A stretch of DNA of 64,000 nt from Taibaiella chishuiensis. GTDB taxonomy: Bacteria > Bacteroidota > Bacteroidia > Chitinophagales > Chitinophagaceae. Within the stretch, counting starts at the first letter, position 1; each line of letters opens with the position of its first letter. Where the stretch lies: assembly GCF_003014535.1 (NCBI RefSeq), contig NZ_PYGD01000012.1:62001-126000 (forward strand), given 5' to 3'. Shown here in pieces: positions 1 to 9,100 of this stretch. A model generated the notes under the pieces. It worked only from the letters and a program-made list of their open reading frames with translations, ran no database searches and was not told the origin of the DNA. The translations under genes and the position numbers were made by a program.

Positions 1-2
1 AA

Positions 3-1133
3 AACCTGGATGTGCCCTTCCTGCAGCAATTCTACCTGTTCTCTCAAAATGTGGGGATAAACTTCAGGCTTACCTTCCCGAAGTTTATCCTGCCCATCAG
101 CCAGAGCAAGTTCAGCCAGAGCTCGCTGCCGCGTACCGTACTGGATGCGGGCGTCAATACCCTCGACCGGCGCGACTATTTCCGGCTGAGTAATATTGCG
201 GCGAGTTATGGTTATATCTGGCGCGAAACGGACATCAAGACCTGGACCGTAAAACCTGTATTTGTCAATACCCTGCAGCTTTCCGGTATCTCGCCTTCTT
301 TCCAGGCCCGTATGGACAGTATACCGGCCATCCGCAACAGTTACCAGGAAACCTTTATCGAGGGGGAAAGCGTGGAGTTCGTGATCAATACGGAGAACCG
401 GAAACGGTGGAAATACGCCTATCTCCGCATTGCAGGCGAAGAGGCCGGGGGCCTGATGAGCGGTATCAAAGGGCTGGCCGACCTGGTCAATGCGCCCCTG
501 AAATTCAGTCATGCCCGTTATGTGCGCTTCGACTTCGATTTGCGGCAATACCTGTTGCAGCGCAACTCCTCGCTGGCTTTCCGGTTCTATGGCGGCGTGG
601 GTATACCTTATGGCGGTTCTACCATCCTGCCTTACCTGAAACAGTATTTCGTAGGCGGCGCTTACAGCATCAGGGGCTGGCGGCCCAGGGTACTGGGCCC
701 GGGCAGCTATTACGATTCCCTGCGGCAAAACTCTACCGACAACCTCTTTATCGACCAGGCGGGCGATATCAAGCTAGAGCTGAACGGCGAATACCGTTTT
801 GCCATGATCAAATTGTTCTCCGGTAGCGTAAGTCTTAACGGCGCCCTGTTTGCCGATGCCGGTAATATCTGGCTGGCGCGGAAAGACAATACCCTGCCGG
901 GCGCCAATTTCGAATTTAAAAACCTGTACCAGGACCTGGCAATCAGTACGGGCGCGGGTTTGCGGCTCGATCTCGGCGGCTTTCTCGTATTGCGTTTCGA
1001 CTGGGCCTTCCCGGTTAAGAAGCCTTATGTAAAAAGCAATGCCGGCTGGGTGATCAAAGATATCGACCTGGGCGACCCCGACTGGCGCAGGCAAAACCTC
1101 AACTTCAATATCGCCATCGGTTATCCTTTCTGA
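3..1133 (+). CDS. Omp85 (BamA/TamA-type) outer-membrane barrel protein, 3' part only
   Basis: The reading frame is open from the first bases of the window, so the start and any POTRA domains lie upstream; about 376 residues are visible. They form the C-terminal barrel of an Omp85-superfamily protein. The sequence GGAYSIRGWRP near residue 220 matches the conserved (V/I/L)RG(F/W/Y) tip of loop 6 that folds back into the barrel. The protein ends in IGYPF, the terminal aromatic expected of a BAM-inserted barrel. Omp85 proteins insert or translocate proteins at the outer membrane. A second member lies at 56655-58454. The last 13 bases overlap the convergent gene on the other strand. Whether this is BamA, TamA or a lineage-specific member cannot be told without the N terminus. 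Confidence 0.88.
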   Translation, partial: NLDVPFLQQFYLFSQNVGINFRLTFPKFILPISQSKFSQSSLPRTVLDAGVNTLDRRDYFRLSNIAASYGYIWRETDIKTWTVKPVFVNTLQLSGISPSFQARMDSIPAIRNSYQETFIEGESVEFVINTENRKRWKYAYLRIAGEEAGGLMSGIKGLADLVNAPLKFSHARYVRFDFDLRQYLLQRNSSLAFRFYGGVGIPYGGSTILPYLKQYFVGGAYSIRGWRPRVLGPGSYYDSLRQNSTDNLFIDQAGDIKLELNGEYRFAMIKLFSGSVSLNGALFADAGNIWLARKDNTLPGANFEFKNLYQDLAISTGAGLRLDLGGFLVLRFDWAFPVKKPYVKSNAGWVIKDIDLGDPDWRRQNLNFNIAIGYPF

Positions 1134-2311
1134 CGCGCCTTGCTCGCTACCTGTTGCAATTGTTTTTTCAACCAGGCCGAAACCCCGGCTGCATCACCCG
1201 TCTTAAACCGCTGGTCCAGGAACTGCAATACCGCTGCAGGACTGTCGCCCGTTTGCAGCCATTCCTGTAACCCGCGTAACCCATACCGGTCATAGACCGC
1301 AGCGGCAATAATACCGCCAAGTCCGTATACACTGCTGGTGGTTCCGGTTACCTGTTTTTCATTAAAGAGCAGATCGTAAAGATCTTGCTCCGGGTGTGCG
1401 TTGCTATAGGCCAATAAGGCCTGTGCATGCCTGCTAAGCGGCAGGTTAAGGCTGCCGGCGAGGAAGGTACAGGCGCCTTCTTTAGCCAGGTAACCGCCCT
1501 GGTCGCCGGCCAGTTTATCAATATAAAGATGAACAAGCTCATGCGGGTACCACTCCGTATTCAGGGCCGAATACAGGATGTGGGCATCGGCATCGGCCTG
1601 CCCGCCGCTTTCCGCCACGTACATATTGGGTACATAGTCGTAGCCCTTTACCCCAAACATTTCCACGCTGCCTGTACAGGAGTAATACGTGGCCTGTACC
1701 ACCGGCAACTGCAGTAGGGCGGCGTAGTGCCTGTTCATACTGTCGAGGCGCTGTGCTTCCTGTGGGTTATAGGTTCTGCCCGGCGATACGATAAACCGGA
1801 TCGTGCCTGCAGTATAACGTTTCCAGCTGCGGGTATGGTAGTCGGTGATCCTGCTTAGCCGGAAGCCTTGCTGCTGGCGCGTTACCAGGATATTATAGAT
1901 AAATTTCAACGAAGAAAAGCCGCCTGCTTCCTGTCCCATAAAGGCCACTTTGGCCAGGCAGGTATCTGTGCCGGCGGGGATCAGTTCCAGCAGGGTGGGG
2001 CGGAAGTGCAGGCTGTCCTGCAGGCGGGGGCTGAGCTCGGCCTCGTACAGGTCGCGGTAGGGAAAGCGGTAGCGGGCAAAGTCGGCAGCCAGCCACCAGG
2101 CGTTGGCCGAGGGCGATTGGTTTTTGGTGGCGAAAAAAGCGTCGATAGCGTGCAGGATTGCTGTACGGTCTGCGGTATCGAGCATAGCGGTGCGCGGGTT
2201 ATAGGCTACCGGCGGGTTGCAGTATAGATGCTGTTGGGCACGGGCGGTAAGGCCCGCTGCGACGAGCACGGTAAACATCGTAAACAGGATCCGGGGCAGG
2301 GTAGGCTTCAT
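1121..2311 (-). CDS. Secreted protein with HExxH zinc-peptidase motif
   Basis: This 396-residue protein starts with a clear signal peptide (basic MKPTLPR, a hydrophobic stretch, cleavage near ARA-QQ). Around residue 256 it carries WYPHELVHLYID, which fits the HExxH zinc-binding motif of gluzincin-like metallopeptidases; a third ligand is not obvious by eye. An earlier acidic and tyrosine-rich region is unassigned. It is probably periplasmic or surface exposed. It converges on the Omp85 gene with a 13-base overlap of coding ends. I do not recognise the family, so peptidase activity is an inference from the motif and export signal only. Confidence 0.82.
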   Translation of the reverse strand: MKPTLPRILFTMFTVLVAAGLTARAQQHLYCNPPVAYNPRTAMLDTADRTAILHAIDAFFATKNQSPSANAWWLAADFARYRFPYRDLYEAELSPRLQDSLHFRPTLLELIPAGTDTCLAKVAFMGQEAGGFSSLKFIYNILVTRQQQGFRLSRITDYHTRSWKRYTAGTIRFIVSPGRTYNPQEAQRLDSMNRHYAALLQLPVVQATYYSCTGSVEMFGVKGYDYVPNMYVAESGGQADADAHILYSALNTEWYPHELVHLYIDKLAGDQGGYLAKEGACTFLAGSLNLPLSRHAQALLAYSNAHPEQDLYDLLFNEKQVTGTTSSVYGLGGIIAAAVYDRYGLRGLQEWLQTGDSPAAVLQFLDQRFKTGDAAGVSAWLKKQLQQVASKARQKG

Positions 2312-2345
2312 CTTACGAAGCTATCCCGTTTTTAGCATAAAAAAG

Positions 2346-2378
2346 AAAAGCTTTACTACCGGGGATAGTAAAGCTTTT
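2346..2378 (-). terminator. Intrinsic terminator downstream of the 2402-2947 gene
   Basis: A perfect 13-bp inverted repeat (2346-2358 and 2366-2378) with a 7-base loop. Read on the minus strand it is followed by a run of Ts, so it should end transcription of the minus-strand gene that stops at 2402, just before the start of the HExxH gene. Confidence 0.8.
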
Positions 2379-2401
2379 GTAAAAGGGTTGCGTAGCCCGC
2401 A

Positions 2402-2947
2402 TTAACCTTGTTGGGTCAGTACCAGTTTGGCTTCGCTATTGATCACCTCCAGGGCTACTTCTACGGGGATATTATTTTCGTTCGATAAAATGAAATCGAT
2501 CATACGCTGGTGCAGTTCCCGGGCGGGGCTTTCGGCATTAAGCTGGCTGGCGATCTGGTTCACCATAGCCAGTTCCTGTTCTTTAACGCCCTGTACGGTT
2601 TTCCATACCTGGGCCGATACATAGATCTGTTGGGAGAGGTTGTGCTCGAACTCGCCGTTAACCGTTGCTACAATGGCCGATTGCAGGTCTCTTACCGTCA
2701 TACCGGTTTCGTACAGGCGCGGGATCAGCACCCGGGGGTGGATACGTTCCATATACAGGGCCAGGCGTTCGTAAGCCTGTAAACGCAGGCGCAGCGTGGT
2801 ATCCATATTTTCTTTAAAGATCGAAAGGCGTTTACGCTGGGTTTCGTTAACGAGAAACTTGTTGACAATGATTGCAGCGGCGATTAAAACCACAATCGCG
2901 GGGATCGTATATTTAAGGATCTCCAGAATAGTTTGTACTACGGTCAT
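2402..2947 (-). CDS. Membrane-anchored protein of the DUF7935 type
   Basis: A 181-residue protein with one N-terminal membrane segment (roughly residues 8-32, ending IIVNKFLV), followed by a soluble, charged, probably helical part. The stretch LRLQAYERLALYMERIHP and the later EFEHNLSQQIYVS resemble a widespread Bacteroidota family that I recall as DUF7935; function unknown. A Bacteroidota -7 element (TATATTTG, 2968-2975 on the minus strand) lies 21 bases upstream of the start and a strong terminator follows, so it is probably monocistronic. The soluble part should face the cytoplasm or periplasm depending on topology, which I cannot decide. Confidence 0.82.
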   Translation of the reverse strand: MTVVQTILEILKYTIPAIVVLIAAAIIVNKFLVNETQRKRLSIFKENMDTTLRLRLQAYERLALYMERIHPRVLIPRLYETGMTVRDLQSAIVATVNGEFEHNLSQQIYVSAQVWKTVQGVKEQELAMVNQIASQLNAESPARELHQRMIDFILSNENNIPVEVALEVINSEAKLVLTQQG

Positions 2948-3012
2948 TCTTTTTTAAGGTTAGGCAGCAAATATAATGATTTGCTTATGGTTTCGGGCCG
3001 CTAAAAAACGGC

Positions 3013-3936
3013 TTATCCCGGCAGGCTCAGCAAGCGGAACTGGCGCGGGGTAATACCTTCGGCTTTCTTAAACTGGCGGTGGAAATAATTGAGGTCCATA
3101 AAGCCCAGCTGGTAACATACATCGCTGATGCTGAACTCCTGGCAGGAGAGTAATTGTTTGGCCCTGCGGATGCGTTCGTGCAGGATAAACTCGAGCGGGC
3201 TGATGCCGAACTCCTTGCGGAATACCCGGTGAAAGGTGGCGCGGCTCATACAGGCCAGCCTGCTCAGTTGCTCTACATTGATCTTGTCGGTAATATGCTC
3301 CTTGATATAGCCCACCACGAAGGCCAGGGAATGACCATTGCCGGGTTGCGCGGTTCGTTGGGCCTTTTGCAGGTTCTGCGTTTGTACAATGCGTACCACC
3401 AGTTCCTGCAGGGCCAGGTCGGCCAGTATGTCTTTATGTTCGCCCGCGGCCGAACAGATCTGGATCAGTTTATTGAGATGCCCCGAAAGGGCAGCGTCGT
3501 TGGGGAAATGGTAGTCCTGGTAGTTCAGTTGCCAGTAACCTGCCTGTTCGGGTTTGGGATAATGTTCGTTGAGGAAGTCGAGGGTCTGGTTGATCTTCAT
3601 CTGCTCTATGGCCAGTGCGATACACTGTGTTGGGCTTTCGTCGCGGGCTTCGGGAAAGTCGATATTCATCGTCGTGCGTGCCGGTACAATCACCGTTTCG
3701 CCGGGCAGGTAATCGAAGCCGGGACGGTCGTACAGGTGCATCACCTTTTTGCCCCGCAGCATACTCGTTACCACGAAGTCGTTGAACGACAGCGGCACGT
3801 TGTCGGAGGGGGTATAGGTCTCGAAAATGTTCAGTTCGCAATTGCTCAGCGTAAATGCTTTCCGGTTTTCAACAAGCGTGTTCAGCTTTTGCTTCGGCGT
3901 AAGGCCTACTGGCTGTGGCAGATATTTCATAGCCAT
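3013..3936 (-). CDS. AraC-family transcriptional regulator
   Basis: 307 residues. The C-terminal third (about 205-300) is a double helix-turn-helix of the AraC/XylS type, with [20 protein letters not shown] and the typical closing [20 protein letters not shown] region. The N-terminal two thirds match the AraC_N type of sensor domain often found in regulators beside aldehyde dehydrogenases. It is divergent from the aldehyde dehydrogenase gene, with a 16-bp direct repeat of 21-bp period in the shared gap. I infer that it controls the dehydrogenase in response to an aldehyde, alcohol or related compound. A start two codons later (MKYLPQ) is equally possible. Confidence 0.9.
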   Translation of the reverse strand: MAMKYLPQPVGLTPKQKLNTLVENRKAFTLSNCELNIFETYTPSDNVPLSFNDFVVTSMLRGKKVMHLYDRPGFDYLPGETVIVPARTTMNIDFPEARDESPTQCIALAIEQMKINQTLDFLNEHYPKPEQAGYWQLNYQDYHFPNDAALSGHLNKLIQICSAAGEHKDILADLALQELVVRIVQTQNLQKAQRTAQPGNGHSLAFVVGYIKEHITDKINVEQLSRLACMSRATFHRVFRKEFGISPLEFILHERIRRAKQLLSCQEFSISDVCYQLGFMDLNYFHRQFKKAEGITPRQFRLLSLPG

Positions 3937-4019
3937 TTTATGCTGTTTTTTGGGAAATGGAGCACAAAATTGTGGACAACTAAGTTAGGTAAAAAAACGG
4001 TACAAAATACAGGGCAGGG

Positions 4020-4056
4020 AATGAGCGGATCGTGCTATAAAATGAGCGGATCGTGC
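4020..4056. promoter_or_regulatory. Direct repeat, probable AraC-type operator
   Basis: The 16-mer AATGAGCGGATCGTGC occurs at 4020-4035 and again, unchanged, at 4041-4056. The period is 21 bp, two turns of the helix. AraC-family dimers characteristically bind direct repeats with this spacing (as at araI1-araI2). The repeats lie between the divergent AraC-family gene and the aldehyde dehydrogenase, ending 53 bases before the dehydrogenase start. Binding is inferred, not shown. Confidence 0.6.
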
Positions 4057-4109
4057 GCCGTGTAAAAAAAAGTAATGACTTACTTCGTGATACAAAAAAC
4101 GAATGTACT

Positions 4110-5615
4110 ATGTCAGCAATTGCAAAAAGGCCTGAATTCAAGGCCCGTTATGAAAATTATATCGGCGGCAAATTTGTACCTCCCGTAAAAGGGGAATATT
4201 TCGATAATGTTTCGCCTATCGACGGCAAGGTATTTACCCAGGCTGCCCGTTCCGGCAAAGAAGACGTAGAACTGGCGCTGGATGCCGCCCACGCCGCCTT
4301 CCCGGCCTGGAGCAAGACATCGCCTGCTCACCGCAGCAGCCTGCTGCTGAAGATTGCCCAGGTGATCGAGGATAACCTGGAATACCTGGCCATCGTCGAA
4401 ACTATCGATAATGGTAAAGCCATAAGAGAAACACGCGCTGCCGACCTGCCGCTGGTAGTTGATCACTTCCGTTATTTTGCCGGCGTGATCCGTGCCGAAG
4501 AAGGTACCATATCCGAACATGACGAGCATACCGTAAGCATCGTGCTGCATGAGCCGCTGGGTGTGGTCGGACAGATCATTCCCTGGAACTTCCCGTTGCT
4601 GATGGCGACCTGGAAGATAGCACCGGCGCTGGCTGCAGGCTGCTGCACCGTGGTAAAACCGGCCGAGCAAACCCCAACTTCGATTATGGTATTGCTCGAG
4701 CTTATCGGCGATATCCTGCCGCCGGGCGTGTTGAATGTAGTAACCGGCTTTGGTCTCGAAACGGGTAAACCGCTGGCTACCTCGCCACGCATTGCCAAGG
4801 TCTCGTTTACCGGCGAAACCACTACCGGCAGGCTCATCCTGCAATACGCGTCTGAAAACATTATTCCCGCTACGATGGAACTGGGGGGCAAGTCGCCCAA
4901 TATCTTCTTCCCTTCGGTAGCCGATGCCGACGACGAATTTTTCGACAAGGCGGTAGAGGGCGCGGTGCTGTTTGCCCTCAACCAGGGTGAGGTGTGTACC
5001 TGTCCTTCGCGTATCCTGGTGCACGAAAGCATTTATGATCAATTTATAAGCAAGGTAGTCGAAAGGACCAAGGCTATTAAAGTGGGCAGCCCGCTCGATG
5101 GTTCGGTAATGATGGGCGCACAGGCATCCAACGACCAGTACGAAAAGATTATCTCCTACCTGCAGATCGGTAAGGAAGAAGGCGCCGAAGTGCTTACCGG
5201 CGGCGAAGCTAACAAACTGCCCGGCGACCTGGACGGCGGCTATTATATCCAACCTACTATTTTCAAAGGGCACAACAAAATGCGCATCTTCCAGGAAGAG
5301 ATCTTCGGACCGGTAGTTTGCGTAACCACTTTTAAAACAACTGAAGAGGCCATCGAAATCGCTAACGATACCCTGTACGGTCTTGGCGCCGGTGTATGGA
5401 CCCGCGATGCCCACGAACTGTACCAGGTGCCCCGCGCCATCAAGGCGGGCCGTGTATGGGTCAACAACTACCATGCCTACCCGGCGCATGCTCCATTTGG
5501 CGGGTATAAAAAATCGGGTTTCGGCAGGGAAAATCATAAGATGATGCTGGAACATTACCGCCAGACCAAAAACATGCTGGTGTCGTACAACAAGCAGAAA
5601 TTGGGTTTCTTTTAG
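4110..5615 (+). CDS. NAD-dependent aldehyde dehydrogenase (ExaC/AldB type)
   Basis: 501 residues from the ATG at 4110, the usual length for this family. An in-frame GTG at 4053 is rejected because it lies inside the operator-like repeat and would add non-conserved residues. The fold and catalytic residues are intact: PWNFPL, a KPAEQTP cofactor motif, SFTGETTTG, the general-base motif MELGGKSP and the nucleophile in [10 protein letters not shown]. The overall sequence is of the acetaldehyde/chloroacetaldehyde dehydrogenase group that oxidises short aldehydes to acids in the cytoplasm. The upstream AraC regulator and downstream DUF779 gene are the usual companions. A terminator-like hairpin follows and may lower expression of the DUF779 gene. 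Confidence 0.95.
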   Translation: MSAIAKRPEFKARYENYIGGKFVPPVKGEYFDNVSPIDGKVFTQAARSGKEDVELALDAAHAAFPAWSKTSPAHRSSLLLKIAQVIEDNLEYLAIVETIDNGKAIRETRAADLPLVVDHFRYFAGVIRAEEGTISEHDEHTVSIVLHEPLGVVGQIIPWNFPLLMATWKIAPALAAGCCTVVKPAEQTPTSIMVLLELIGDILPPGVLNVVTGFGLETGKPLATSPRIAKVSFTGETTTGRLILQYASENIIPATMELGGKSPNIFFPSVADADDEFFDKAVEGAVLFALNQGEVCTCPSRILVHESIYDQFISKVVERTKAIKVGSPLDGSVMMGAQASNDQYEKIISYLQIGKEEGAEVLTGGEANKLPGDLDGGYYIQPTIFKGHNKMRIFQEEIFGPVVCVTTFKTTEEAIEIANDTLYGLGAGVWTRDAHELYQVPRAIKAGRVWVNNYHAYPAHAPFGGYKKSGFGRENHKMMLEHYRQTKNMLVSYNKQKLGFF

Positions 5616-5624
5616 CAACAGTAC

Positions 5625-5655
5625 AAAAGGGAGGAATGATTTATTCCTCCCTTTT
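5625..5655 (+). terminator. Terminator-like hairpin between aldehyde dehydrogenase and DUF779 gene
   Basis: A perfect 13-bp inverted repeat (5625-5637 and 5643-5655) with a 5-base loop, the right arm ending in TTTT. It lies 10 bases after the dehydrogenase stop. Partial termination here would give less DUF779 transcript than dehydrogenase transcript. Confidence 0.75.
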
Positions 5656-5697
5656 AAACATCTTTAAGGCTTTTGCCGTTTTATAAAAAACACGTTT

Positions 5698-6075
5698 ATG
5701 ACCAGCAGGGTATTGGTAACACCGGAAGCGGCTGCTGTTATAGAGCAGCTGAAGGAAAAACACGGACCGCTTTTATTTCACCAGAGCGGCGGCTGCTGCG
5801 ATGGCTCTTCGCCCATGTGTTTCGAACAGGGCGATTTCAGGGTCGGCAGCAACGATGTGTGCCTGGGGGCGATCTGCGATAGCCCGTTCTGGATGAGCCA
5901 GGACCAGTTTGCCTATTGGCAGCATACCCAGCTCACCGTGGATGTGACGCCAGGCAGGGGCGCCAGCTTTTCGCTCGAAATACCGCTGGGCCTTCGTTTC
6001 CTGATCCGTTCCCGCATCTTTACCGATGCAGAGCTCAACGATCTCGTACCCCTCGTATACCTCGATGAAGACTAG
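5698..6075 (+). CDS. DUF779 family protein
   Basis: 125 residues of the DUF779 family, recognised by the central HQSGGCCDGSSPMC motif and the DVTPGRGASFSLE region. The Cys/His-rich centre suggests metal binding, but no function is established. The family is strongly associated with aldehyde dehydrogenase genes, and here it follows one directly in the same orientation, separated only by a terminator-like hairpin. I infer an accessory role in the same aldehyde pathway. There is no signal peptide or membrane segment, so it is cytoplasmic. Confidence 0.9.
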   Translation: MTSRVLVTPEAAAVIEQLKEKHGPLLFHQSGGCCDGSSPMCFEQGDFRVGSNDVCLGAICDSPFWMSQDQFAYWQHTQLTVDVTPGRGASFSLEIPLGLRFLIRSRIFTDAELNDLVPLVYLDED

Positions 6076-6109
6076 GGCGCCCGGGGCTACACACCGGGAA
6101 ATTATAACA

Positions 6110-6138
6110 TTTGTAAATGGCCTAAGTCGCTATCTTTG
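6110..6138 (+). promoter_or_regulatory. Candidate promoter for the TamB-like gene
   Basis: TTTG at 6110-6113 and TATCTTTG at 6131-6138 fit the Bacteroidota -33/-7 pattern, although the 17-base spacing is slightly short. Transcription would begin near 6145, which limits where the TamB start codon can be. Confidence 0.5.
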
Positions 6139-6158
6139 CAGCTAAATTTCATTCCTGG

Positions 6159-9100
6159 CTGAAGCGATTTCTTAAAATATTACGGACCTCCCTGTTGATC
6201 CTGTTCAGTATTATCCTGGTGTTGATAGTGCTGATCAATCTCACGCCCGTACAGAACTTTCTTGCACAAAAAGCCATAGGGTACCTGGAGGAAAAACTGC
6301 ATACCAAAGTAGTCCTGAAACACGTACGCATCGACCTGCTCAATGCCGTAGCGCTGGAAGGACTTTTTATCGCCGATAAACAAAATGATACGCTGCTCTA
6401 CGCCGGCGAAGCCAAATTGAAGATCACGGACTGGTTCTTCCTCAAAAAGGAACCGGTGATCAGTTATATCGGGCTTAAGGATGCTTACGTGAACCTCTAC
6501 CGGAAGCGGGATTCCGATACCTGGAACTACCAGTTTATTATCGATGCCTTTGCCAGTAAGGAACCTGCCAAAAAGAAGAAGGAAGGCGGCAAGCTGGAAA
6601 TGGACCTGCGCAGGGTGGACCTGCAGCAAATCCGTTTTCATATGGTGGACCAATGGGCGGGCAGCGATATGATCGGCGAACTGGGCTCCTTTAGCGTCAA
6701 TGCACGGGATATTGATTTCAGTAAAAAGACCATCGATATCCGGTCGATAGAAGGCGACAAAGTTACCTTCGGCCTGCGCGACTATAAAGGCGGGCGCCCG
6801 CCACGTCCCAAATCCACCGCTGCACCGGTGATCGATACCACACCATTTAACCCCGGCCTGTGGAAAGTGGCCTTGCAAAAGCTGAAACTGACCAACAGCC
6901 GTTTCTTTCTCGAAGACCCCGATACCAAACCTATAGCCGGCTACTTCGACGAAACCCATATGGATATTACAGGCATCGGTATCGAAGCCCGTAACATCGC
7001 TATAAAGGGCGATACGCTCAAAGGCAGGCTGGAGGCGCTTAGCGCTCATGAACGCTGCGGCTTCGTGATCAAAAAACTGGCTGCCGATGTGACCGTTTCG
7101 CCCAATATCTCGGAATGTAAAAACCTGGTACTGCAAACCGCCAACAGCTCGCTGAACGACTACTATGCCATGAAGTACGAGCGCTTCCCCGACTTCGAAG
7201 ATTACCTGACCAATGTGGTAATGGTGGCCGAGCTGAAAAACTCGGAAGTAGGCATGCAGGACATCGTTTACTTCGCGCCCGACCTGAAACGTTTCGAACA
7301 CATATCGGTAAAGATAAGCGGCAACGGTAAGGGTTCTGTAGAAAAACTGAATGTAAAGAACCTGGTGCTCAACGATGGTATCAGCCAGTTGAAAGGCGAC
7401 CTGTATATGAATGGCCTGCCCGATATCGGCAATACCTTTATCGATTTCCGTAAGGGCGAGGTGCATACCAACGGGTTGGCGGCCTTCCTGTATGTGCCCG
7501 AATTGAAACAGGAAAAAAGCATTGATCTCGGCGCCCTGAGCCAGGTATCTTTTACCGGTAGCTTTACCGGCTTTATCAACGACTTTGTAGCGTATGGCGA
7601 TATCCGAAGCAACCTGGGTAATGCCCGCGCGGATATTAACTGGAAATTGCCGAAAGGCGCTGTGCCCCGCTATTCGGGCAACCTGGCTACCGATCATTTC
7701 GATATCGGGCGGCTCTTCCGCCTGGAACCAACGCTGGGCAAGGCAACGGTATCGGCCAAGGTAACCGGCTCGGGCCTGGATGCAAAAACGGCTAACCTCA
7801 AAATAGATGGTACGGTAAACGGTATCGAACTGAACGGGTATAACTACAGCAACCTGAAGATCGACGGCGTTATGGCATCGCGTAAGTTTGAGGGTAAGCT
7901 CAAAGCCGATGATCCGAACGTGCAGCTGAACTTCGATGGCCGCGTCGACTTTGCCGGTGAGGAACCGGAGTTTAACCTGTCGGCCAATATCGCGCATATC
8001 AATGCCAAGGCCCTGGGGTTTACCCAGGACAGTATTATCGCCAATGCCGATATGCGGCTCGACTTCAAGGGCAGCAATATCGACAACTTCATCGGCTCGG
8101 CATATATCTATAACATGGATATACGGCGCGACAGTACACGGCTTAATATCGATTCCCTGCAACTGCTGTCCACCGTAGGGGCCGGGGGGCAAAAGCAATT
8201 GTTATTCTCGACTAACGATATTGCCGCTTCCGTCACCGGCCAGTTCTCCATTATGGACCTGCCGCAGTCGGTGCAGATGTTCCTATCCTATTACCTGCCG
8301 CAATACGTGGCGACGCCTTCCAAGTACAACACCAGGCAGAATCTCGATTTCAGGATCGACCTGGGTAATACCGATGATATCGTGTCCCTGTTTAGCCGGT
8401 CGCTCCATATCGGTAGCAATACTCATGTGTCGGGATCGATGAACATGGCCAACCAGGAGCTGCAGCTTGCGGGTACTATCCCGTATCTTACTTATGGCGA
8501 TATGCGCTTCAGCGATATACAGCTCAACAGCAAGGGCACCTACTCCGGGTTCCGGCTCGAGGCCATAGCCAATGGTATCCGCTTCGGCGATCGCGATATT
8601 GCCTCCACCGTACAATTCGAAACCAATGTTTTCCAGGATTCGGCCCGCTTCCAGTTGTTGACCACTACGCCTACCAGTATCGGTAAGGCCGAACTTAACG
8701 GGACTGCTTACGCCAACCGGGACAGCTTTTATGTAAAAGTGCTGCCTTCCGAATTTTTCCTGAACCAATCGCGTTGGGAAATTCCTGAGGGCAACGAGGT
8801 GGTGTTTGCCAAAAACTATATCGCGATCAGCAACTTTATTTTCCAGTCGGGTTTACAACGCATCGCCATCAACCAGCCCGGGCGTAGCGAAAAGCCGAAC
8901 AATGCGCTGGTAGAGATCCGTAACCTCGACCTCGAGCCCGTTAATAGTCTTACGGGCCTGAGCGGCACTACTTTCGACGGTCGCGTCAATGGCGATATCC
9001 ACGTCAGTTCCATACTGAGCGACCAGCAGATCGGGTTCGACCTGCAAGCAAGCGATATCCGTATCAACGGCGATACCATAGGCACGGCCAGGGCCAAAGG

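Noticed and set aside
4113-5618. A 501-codon open frame antisense to almost the whole aldehyde dehydrogenase gene
   Set aside because: The conserved protein is on the other strand; the open antisense frame follows from the codon usage of a GC-balanced gene and has no start signal or recognisable domain.
6180-8198. A 672-codon open frame antisense to the TamB-like gene
   Set aside because: Same reasoning: TamB is clear on the plus strand, and the antisense product resembles no family and lacks a promoter.
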